A stretch of DNA of 64,000 nt. Origin: Mesomycoplasma ovipneumoniae (GTDB lineage: Bacteria; Bacillota_I; Bacilli_A; Mycoplasmatales; Metamycoplasmataceae). The stretch spans positions 620,001-684,000 of the forward strand of contig NZ_CP146005.1 of the NCBI RefSeq assembly GCF_038095995.1. The letters run 5' to 3'. Positions 55,019-64,000 of the stretch are shown here, piece by piece. The translations under genes and the position numbers were made by a program. The notes under the pieces are model-generated. The model made no database searches, was not told where the DNA came from, and worked only from the letters and a program-made list of their open reading frames with translations. Within the stretch, counting starts at the first letter, position 1; the number at the start of each line of letters is the position of its first letter.

Positions 55019-58000
55019 TTATTCAGGTAGTTCAGGCGGTCTGAATGGACCTAACATTGCATAGTAATTAAGCGGGTCGTATAATAGAGGATTTCCACCA
55101 CTACTAGTAATGGAGATTATTCAAGAAGATTTGCCTTGTTGGTTTACAAATTGTGGGGCGTTAAAATTTTGTTGACCTGAATTAAAGGTAAGATTCACTT
55201 TCGATAAATCAGGTTTGTTTTTGGATCCTTCTTTATTTTTTACATATAAAATTGTTCAGGTCCCACCTCTATATTGAGTACCACCATTCGGAAGTCCAGT
55301 GTTTATTGAAAGGCCTGGATTACCGCTTAGTCTAGGTATTGCTCTATTTAAATAAAAAATATCATTAAGGTGACCATCATTTGTTGTTCATTCAACCGAA
55401 GGTGCGGACCAAAATACTTTCGAAATATTTTTTGGGAATTTATTGATTCGAGGAAGTACGTGAGTATCGTCATTCTTATCGCCTCAAGTTCTATTTCATC
55501 TTCCTCAGTAGTTTGATCCTTCGGTTACTATCGACAAAGCATCATGAGGGTTAGAGGTAGTTGCATACGGCATTATATGCCCAGGGGTAGCATAAGGTGA
55601 ATTCAAAACAAAAGAATAAGTCGAAGCTGGGCTAGTTATATCTGGGTTTTTGAATTGGAGTGAAATTGGCAAATTGACAACTTTACCGGCTGGGTATCAG
55701 AGCGGCTTTGCATTTGCAAACTTTGGCGGCAGTTGGAAAGTACCTAAATTTGTATTAATTCTTCAGTAAAGTGTCACATATTTTATCCCAAAGCCAGCAT
55801 CGGTTTTGGTTCTAATTGCAACTGGCTCTTCGGGAACTTCAATATCCTGAACTGGCTGACCAGTATCCCACCTTGGGTTATTAAAAATTTGACTATCAGG
55901 GATACCAATTCGCTTCTGGCTAACTGAATGACCAAATTGTTTATTAATAACAACTTTCAGCCAATCCTGTTCATCATAAGGAGTCAAGTGGGCAAAATCC
56001 CCAAAAGGATTATAATCTTTTCCAGTTTTTTGAATCAAATCAAGTGGATCATAAATTGCATAACTAAAGCCCATTAGCCCTGGGTTCATATAGTCGACAT
56101 TAGTTGGGGTAACAATTGCCGCACTAGATTGGAGTCTAAATGTTATGGATTGGGATTTAGCGGGGGTAGATTGACTGGCGACACCAGAGGTAGTACCAGG
56201 ACTACCATTAGTACTATCAGCCTGACTAGGATCAACTTGATAGTTATTTATATCCTTCATTGTGACTTTAATTTGCGCACCAACAATTGACTTTAAAGTT
56301 TTTGGTTGCAACTTAAATGTTGCCGTTACACTTTGAGGATCTCATTTTAAGTCGGATAAGGTAACATCATTAGAAAATTCACCTTTACTCTTTGGAGTAT
56401 ATTGACCTACACTACTTAATTCCTTTTTAACAGGATTTTGGTTTGTTACTTGGTTGTTTTGATGAGTTCTATGAGGGATTAATGTAACTTCAAGATTTTT
56501 CTTTAGTCAATCCTCAGTTATTACAGTCACCGCCTGCTCGTTAAATCTAACATAGACTTGCTCACCTTCATAATAGTCATATCTTAGTGGGTGAGATCAG
56601 GCTGCCTCAAGACTAACAGGAACGTTGAGAGGAGCAAAATAGATGTCGTTGAATTTTGATCCGCTTTTAGAAGCACTTTTAACTGGTAGGCCATCAACAT
56701 CTTTAAGAAATTCTAAAAGTTGTTTATCATGTTCAAACTTTTCAATTTTATGACTTTCTTTAATTGCTAGATCATAAGGAATAATTTCGGTTACTCCATA
56801 AATTGCTCCTGGTTCAAGATTTGAAATATTAAAAGTTAAAGTTTGAGTTTTTGTATCAATTAAAACTGGATTTGAATTTGATTCAATTGATAAATCATTA
56901 CCAATAGGAGGAAAGACTTTTATGTATGATACTATAAAAGGAACATCAGCAATTGAATTAGCTTGTTTTTCATCTTTTAGTTTTACACTAAGATTTACAG
57001 TTGTGGTTGAAATTGGCTTAAGGGTTAGTGCGTTTGAAGTTGCTAAATTTAATATTTTAGCTGTTGTTCGAAACTCTCGTAAATCTTTTTTTGCCCCTAA
57101 GGCAATTTCGGGAGCAAATGCAACAGTTAAATCTTGGGCAAGTTGGTTTTGGGTTGAGGTAGAACCTCCAACGCCTCCTGCTCCTCCAGTGCCTCCTCCA
57201 CTTTTTTGTAATGTTAGAGTTATATTATTATACTCGGTAAATTGATCTAAAGAAGAAACTTTAAAGGTAATTTTATTATCGACAGGAGGGTTAGAAGTTT
57301 CTTTACGTCCCTCTTTGGTACTGCTATTAGTTGTACCAGTTCCGGCGGGCTGTGGAGGTTGCGGTGAAGTAAGATTCTTCTCAGTAACAGTAAATTTAGG
57401 ACTAAAGCCAGCATCTTGGATATCTTTAGTTCAACCTTCAAGTTCGATTGTAGCATCATTATCATTAATTTGTGTTTTAACAATATTTGTTATTAAAGGT
57501 TGAGTAATAAAATCAAGGATGACTTGGTTAGTTCCTTGTCCTGCCCCGGTTGAGCCAGAGCTTGAGGAGCTTGAACTTGAACCACCAGCAGTATCAAATT
57601 TTCAACCTTGAGTTAAATTAGGATTAACAGCTTTTTGAGACTCATCAACTTTAAGATCGACAGTTTTTGATGTCAAGGCATTAATTTTGTATTTTCTTCC
57701 TGGCTCAAGGATATTTAAGAATTTAAAGGTAGCTTGTAGTTTATCTTGTGGATTACCACCGCTTCCAGTAGTAATAGTAGTTGTTGCACCAATTGATTGG
57801 GATTTATCACCTTTTTCAAGATACAAGGTAACAAGATCGTCTTTTAAGAAAGCATCATTTTGGTCAAATTCTAGCGTAATTGTTGCTGAATCGGTTGTTA
57901 CCTCTTTAATTTCAGTTTTAATTAATCTAGTATTTTCAGCTGTTGAGTAAAACTTACGTTGTAATGCACCTTCGTTATTAATTGGGGTGTCGAAAGCGAT

Positions 58001-61000
58001 AGGCTGTCCACCTTTTTTAATTGATTCAATAATATATTGTTTTGCTTTTTTAAGGCCAGAATTAATTTGAAATTGTAATGTTGAAGGAGTTGTTCCGCCT
58101 GTTGGAGTTAAACGGGCTGATTTAGTTACTGTTTTGTCATTTTGTCTTCAAGAACTAGGGATATATTTATTTCCAAATTCTTCGTCAATTTTGGCTTTTA
58201 GCTCTAAATTTTGATTATTTAGTTCACCATTGTTGTTGTAGAATTCAACATCAATATTTGTTTGACCTTCTGAGACAGCCTCATATTTAATTGCTTTAAT
58301 TGCGTTTTTAGTTTTTAAGTCAATTCTTGCATTAGCTGGCGGAGTTACTTTTAATTTTTGTGGTAAACGAACAGCATATTGATTCTGAACACCTTGTTTT
58401 AGATTAAATATATAATTTCTAATTGTATATTTATCCCCAGGAATAAGACCTCTGGCCTCAAGAACAATTTGTCTTTTATTACCAGGTTTAGGACCAGATG
58501 TAGTTACACTTGATTCTTCTATTTGTTTTGATTCGGTATAAAAAACTCTTCCTTCAACTGATTCAAGTTCAAGTTGAATATTATATTTATCTTTTAAAAA
58601 GGTTCAATCTCCATTATCAAGCTCAATTTGGAAATAACCACTTGTAAGTTCCGGAGTGTTTTTTGGTTGACGGTTTACTATTATATTTGAACGTGGTGTT
58701 GTTGAACTTGTTACACTTCTAATTGTTGTTGTTTCAACTGTTGTATTAACAATGGTTTGTCATTTTTCTGACTCAGATGTTTCTACTCTTTTGTCAAGAG
58801 GTTGCAATTTTTCTTTGTCAATATAAAGACTCAATGGTGTCGGGTTTTGCCCTCTAGCTGCAAGACTAATTTCTTCAATTAAGTACCAATTACCTTTTTC
58901 AAGCCGTCCTAGTTCAAATTCTAAAAAGGTAATTCCAAAATTTTCTTCACTGTCTTGTTGGGCTTGAATTGCTGGACTTTGTTGTCTTTGAGGCATTCTA
59001 ACTGTGACTGAATCAATATTTTGGTTTGAAGATGGGTCTCTAGCACTTTTCGTTGTTGGATCTCACCAACCATATTGAGTATTTTTTCTACGAAGTTTCT
59101 TGAATTTAATAATAGCCCTATGATTACTAAAGTCTAATTTTTGTGAGTTTTCAACAGCTAAATTTAGTTTAATACTTGTTTCACTTGGAACATAAGTCAT
59201 TTTTGTAATCAGTGGGGCGGTATTAAAACTAAATGAAGACTGGACACTTGATTGAGAAGAAAAATTAACAGCAACTGGGGCATTAGGATCAGGAACAATA
59301 ATTTTAATTTGTTGGGCTGCATCTTCAAGACCAATTATTGTATATTGCGCTCCTGCATCTAAATTATCAAGATCAAATTCATAATAATAATGAGCTTGGG
59401 TAGGTTGATTGTTTAGTCAACCTTGAGTAGATTGGGCTTGAGTTGTCAATAAATTAGCCTGAACAGAAGCTGTTGTTGTATTAGAAATTCCTTGTTTTGA
59501 AGATTTATAAACTAATTTTAGTCTTGTTGATTTTTCTTGAAGTGGTTTGTCTTGACTTGCGAAAAATACTCTAACTTTTGCTTTTTGTCAAGGCTTAGCA
59601 GTTTGGCCACGCCGAGCCTTGTCTAATTGATAAGTAATTCCTAGAGCGGTAGCAGATTCAAAAGTTGTTTTAAATTGTTTTTCTTGGCCGGGAGTTGCTT
59701 GTTGGCCTGAGTCTTGCTGTGCATTTTCCTGGATTTTTTGGTCGTCAAATTCAATTGTTTGCTGATTTTGGAATTGAGTCTGAGCACCACCAAGGTTTGC
59801 CTGAGTTTGATTTTGGGCTTGATCAAAAACTAATGAAGTAATACTATAGTCAGTATTTTTGTCAAGATTTTTTAACTGGAAGACAACTTTTGAAGTTTTT
59901 TCAATTTGATCAGCAATAATTGTGCCAGGTTCTTCCATTGTCCTATTAGTATTATATGTAAAAGTTCCTTTTACAGCTTTCCCAATAAATGAACCATTTG
60001 GATCTTCAATTACTAGCTCAATTGTTGCACTTGTTTCTGAAATTGCTTTTTTACGGATTGCAATTATTTTTGTATTTGTATAAAAACTACGTTTTGCAAT
60101 AGTAACCGATTCTTTAATTGCAATTGGTGGAACTTCAAGACCTGACAACAAAGGAGAAGCTTTTAAATCTTCATGTTTAATAAAATCAAGTGATTCAACA
60201 ACATATTTTCCTGGTTCATTAATATTATTAATGGTTACTTCAACAGTTGGCTCTTGACCACTCGTATTTAGTGTTGAATTAAAACTGTCTTTGTCAATTT
60301 CAACACTTTGACCTATACTTTTTGGACTTTTATAGTTGACTTTAATTTTTTGGTGTGTTTCAAGAAAGGCTTTGAATTTTGGATCAAATTTAATTGTTAG
60401 TTTTGCATTATTTTGACTAAAATCAGGTTGAATTTCAATTGACTTTACATCAACTTTGGCAGGATAAGTTAAAAATGCCCGTTTTTCTTCAGCTTGAGGT
60501 GAGAAATTGAAGAGTCCTGAATTTTGATCACCATTAGTTTCGGTTTTAGTAGTTAAAACGCTGTCTAATTGATTGTTTGTGTCATAAGCAATTTTTGTTA
60601 TGTAATATTGAGCAAAGGGATCAAGTCCACTAAGCGTAAATTTAAATGTTGTACTGTCTTGAATTGACTCGTCTGCTGACTTTTGACCTTGGCCTGTTCC
60701 TGCTCCAGAAGTACTTTGTAGTGTTGCTAATACTTCTTGGATTGTGTCTTTTGCCTCATTACCATCAACAACTTTTTTAAACTGAATTTTTGCTTTTATT
60801 GATTGGCCGGCTTGAGTTTGTTTAAATACATCACCTGTATCTTTAAGGTTTAAAATAAAATCATAATTATCAGGGTTTGCATCATTACGGAACTGTAAAA
60901 TTGAATTAACAATTGGTAAGGTAGCAAATTTTTTGGTTTCCTCAGTTACTTTTGTATCAAAAACAAAATTTAATGGTTTAGCTGAAGTTGTGCTTCGGCG

Positions 61001-64000
61001 ACGTCTTGAGGACTGAGCTGCACCTGCTTGTTTGATTCCTAAAACACGAAATCCGGTACCTTTTTCAAGTTTAGTTAGCTCGGCTTTAAATTTAACATTA
61101 TTTTGGTCGGCAGCATCAAGAGTCAATGGGGCAGTTTTTTCAACAGTTGAACCTGTTTGGTAATAAACTAGCTCTAATTTGTCTTTATAGTCAACGTGTT
61201 TTAAGTACTCATCAGTTTTATCAAAAGTTAAAGCAATTGTTGCACTATCAACTTTTTTGTCATCAATTTGAATTTGACTTATTTTAGCTGATTCAGGCTT
61301 GATAATAAAGTTTTCACCAAATTGAATTTGACCATTTCCAGCAACATTTCCTTCAATTTGTGAATTTGTACCTGGATCGCTAACTTTAATTGCAAAATCT
61401 GAAAATTGCTGTTGTGTGGTTGGAGTAGTTTTTGTAGTTGGGTCAACATCGAATCGAGTTGCGGTAGAACCAGGAATTTGTTGCTGTGTTTGTTTTGTAT
61501 CAGCTCAAGTTAGACTTAGGACTTTATAAATAGCATTTTTTTCTAAATTGTCAAGTTCGAAAGTAAATTTAGAGTTTTTAATTTTTGCTTTTTGGGTAAC
61601 ATTATAAACTGTCTGATTTTGAAGGTCTGTTCCGTCTGGCTCAAACATTTTTTGTAGTTTTATTTCAACATCACGGCCTTCAAATCCCCCATTTGTGATT
61701 GCTCTTCCAGCAAGTGGGTCTCTAATTGTAAAGTTAGCAAGATATTTTGTCTCAGAAATTTTATCAATTGAATAAGCAATTACTTCTGGTTTAGTCGCAA
61801 AATAAAGTTTTGATAAAACTTCAGGAGTTGTGGTAGCAGCTTGATTTTGGGCTCCTTGGGCTGGCTGAGGATCACTAAATTTGAAAGTTTTTAGTCTTTT
61901 TGGTCCACCTTCAACTTCAGGAGTAATATCTTCCACTTTTGTAAGAACATATAAATTTCCAGGACTAACTGAATCAAGACTAAGGTCAATTGTCGGCTTT
62001 GTGCCTTGACCTTGATTATTGTTTTCAAATTCTTTTTGAGTAGTTACTTGTTGGCCGCTTTGGGCATCTTGGAAAGTAAATTGAAGTTTTCTTTTTGTAT
62101 TAGCACTACTTTGGTATAAAAATTGCTCATTTTGGGCAAAACTAACTCTAATATCAGCACTTGTATTATCAGATTTATAACTAATATCAGTAATTGTTGC
62201 TGATTCGGCATCAAGTACAAATTCTTTAGTTACTTGTTGATCTGGTTGGGTACCTGGTTGGGTGCCTGGTTGGGTAGTAGCAGCAGTACTATCAAAACCA
62301 TCAACGACTTCTCCACCTTGGATTTGATTAGTTTGAGGCTGAGCCGGCAAGCTATCAAGAACTTTTAGCTCTTCAATTTCATATTGGCCAGCTTTTTCTA
62401 GACCGCTAATGTCAAAAACTGCATTTCCGTTAATTATTTCAGCACTATAAACAGTTGGAATTGAAGGTTGAGGAACTTGGTTGCCTCTTGATTTAATTTT
62501 AATTTGTAAAAATTTATTATTTCAATTAGCACCATTGTCATTTAATTTAACATTAATTTGAACAGAAGTCTCAGAAGTTGAAATTGGCTTAATTTGGGCT
62601 AAACTTGGTCTTGGTGAGAAAAATTGCTTTTCAAAACCAGCCTGAGTATTTGGTGAGTTATCAAATTCAAATTTAAATTCTTGTTTTTTTAGATCAAGTT
62701 CATTTCGTACTTGGGTTGAGTCTTCTTTTAGCTTAATATTTTCAATTTCGTATTTATCTCCAGGAGATAAATTGCTTAATTGGAAAGTAATTGTTTTGGC
62801 TGATTGATCGACAGTTGCTTCAACGTCTTGAAAAGTACTTGTGTTTTGTGATAAATTTCTGTAGGTTAATTGAAGTTTTTGTCGTCCTAAATAGTCATCA
62901 ACATTATCAAGAGTAAGTTTAACATTTAAAGAAGTTGTCTTGATTGACTCAGTTTCAATTTTGACAATTTTTGCAGTTTTAGCTGTTGTAACAAATGATT
63001 TTTTGTCCTCAAGAGTTGTATCGGTTTCAAGTAGATCAATTTCTTCTTCTTGAACTCCGCTTTGGGAATCAACATTAATTAAAACTGGATCTAAACTACG
63101 CTTAGAACGTCTTGAAGAGAAAGTTGCAACACTAGGATTAGTAGCAGGAGCGGTTTCTTTTTCAAACTTAACTGATTTAATTTTGTATTTTGTTGCCTTT
63201 TCTAAATTTAAAAAGGTAAAATCATAAATTCCATTAAGACTTGTTCCACTTAGGATTAAATTGTTTTGGGTTTGACCTTGAGCTTGACCTTGAGCTTGAA
63301 CCCCACCAGCTGTATCAATTTTTTCTAACTCAACAATTAATTTTTTACCGGCAGTATATCTTCCATCATCTTTGAGTTCAAGTCGAAGACGTGCTTGGGT
63401 TTCAACTTCAGTATCAAATTCAATTTTTTTAATTACAGCTGCAGTAGCAATTATTTGGTCTTTGTAAAAATCAAGGTCATCTAAATAAATATCAACTTTT
63501 GGTGTAGTTTGTTGACTAGCATCATCTTGGACTTGTTCAAAGCCAAGAATTACATATTGTTGACCGTTTTCAAGACCTGTTAGTTCAAAAGATGTTTTTT
63601 GACTACCAACTTCAGTTTTTGCCTCAACAATTTGCTCTTGTTCTTGGCCACCATATTTTTTAAAGCGAACTTTGAGTTTGTTTTTGTTAAGAAAATCATC
63701 AAGCTTTTCGGTGGTAGTTGCCTGAGCATTTTGGTGATTTGGGACAAAATCTTTTCCAAATTCAATTTCAAATGTAGCTGTGTTTTTAGTTCGGTCTGTT
63801 AGCTGAATTTTTGTAACATTAGCAGTTTTTGGAATAGTTTGGAATTCTGATTTTTCTGGTGAATCAAGCAACTTATCTTTAAAAGGAATTAGAGCCGGGC
63901 TAGTATTAGTATCGGCAAATTGAGCAAGGGAACGACGGACTCTCGCGCCTGTCTGAACAGGAGCAGTAGCCTGAGAATTTGTTGCACCTTCAATTTCAAG
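55019..64000 (-). CDS. giant modular surface protein, C-terminal ~2990 residues (5' end outside window)
   Basis: One uninterrupted frame with TGA Trp from the window edge to TAA at 55019. It consists of a long series of ~110-130-residue beta-rich modules. Each has a line like L.NLE.G..Y.I..I (LDNLEKNAIYKVLSL, LKNLDKNTDYSITSL, LSNLSPGDKYEIENI, SNLEPGAIYGVTEI and at least eight others), and many begin after F-[YVF]-[ST]-x-(K/A). This recalls fibronectin-III-type folds and the DUF1410 domains of mycoplasma LppS-like adhesins. Gln/Gly/Thr-rich linkers and polybasic sites (SSRRRRS, RRSKRS, RVRRS) lie between modules. The final ~450 residues differ and are Trp/Pro-rich. Probably a surface adhesin. 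No hydrophobic C-terminal anchor is seen. Confidence 0.8.

Larger units (their letters stand above)
50368..56980. repeat. ~1.9-kb inverted duplication flanking a nest of MITEs
   Basis: 50368-52331 (plus) and 55019-56980 (minus) are nearly identical in inverted orientation. They differ by a 9-bp indel and a patch of changes near the 3' end. The 2.7-kb spacer contains three element B copies, element C, a dead IS3 and three related terminators. Confidence 0.9.

Noticed and set aside
56922..57950. Several plus-strand ORFs of 60-107 codons opposite the giant surface gene
   Set aside because: Low-complexity mirror images of the Thr/Gly/Gln-rich linkers; no start signals.

Overview
The window is from a mycoplasma, most likely of the Mycoplasma hyopneumoniae / ovipneumoniae / dispar / conjunctivae cluster (Mesomycoplasma). 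The DNA is very AT-rich. Nearly every gene is uninterrupted only if TGA is read as tryptophan. The recognisable families (MIB-type immunoglobulin-binding proteins, modular surface proteins, MalE-like lipoprotein, IS1634- and IS3-type elements) fit that group. All gene coordinates below use genetic code 4.

Layout. 1-4.3 kb: two tandem copies of a two-gene minus-strand unit (signal-peptide protein plus overlapping cytosolic-looking protein); the copy at the window edge has a decayed first gene. 4.8-11.4 kb: a tightly packed minus-strand alpha-glucan operon, pulA - malL - GH65 phosphorylase - pgmB, which would debranch and phosphorolyse maltodextrin to glucose and beta-glucose-1-P and then to glucose-6-P. 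12.4-21.7 kb: a divergent plus-strand maltodextrin-type ABC importer (membrane protein, large MalE-like lipoprotein, small membrane protein, MalF fused to a ~580-residue coiled coil, MalG, MsmK/MalK ATPase, membrane protein). The two operons together import and degrade the same substrate class. 22.4-24.2 kb: an acquired type II restriction-modification pair with a truncated XRE regulator. 24.3-26.2 kb: a complete IS1634-family element with a 109-bp target duplication. 26.9-29.6 kb: a large surface-protein gene cut by an IS3-family element. 31-32.2 kb: a phase-variable hsdS, currently OFF. 33.2-39.1 kb: two MIB paralogues. 39.2-41.3 kb: metK and an ABC ATPase. 42.1-45.0 kb: housekeeping genes (two azoreductase-like flavoproteins, rpmE, a Dps-like protein, rluD). 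45.8-48.8 kb: a membrane-protein gene broken by both a MITE and an IS3 element. 48.9-49.1 kb: tRNA-Leu and tRNA-Ser. 49.4-50.3 kb: a tandem array of promoter modules. 50.4-57 kb: a ~1.9-kb inverted duplication enclosing nested MITEs. 55.0-64 kb: the 3' part of a giant modular surface protein running off the right edge.

The most unusual content is a dispersed ~0.55-0.75-kb cassette, here called element A, present in at least seven places and always in the same orientation. Its outer ~100 bp resemble IS1634 ends. Its core carries a consensus promoter (TTGGTC-16 nt-TATAAT) next to a 15-16-nt homopolymer, a Shine-Dalgarno site, a 2-5-codon mini-ORF, and several hairpins whose stems show compensatory base changes between copies. 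In five places it lies directly upstream of minus-strand genes (pulA operon, restriction-modification genes, hsdS, mib, tRNAs). I read it as a mobile, structured 5' leader. A second family, element B (426 bp, at least six copies), is an internally deleted IS1634 derivative. It has moved recently, leaving perfect target duplications of 16, 26, 66, 96 and 141 bp.
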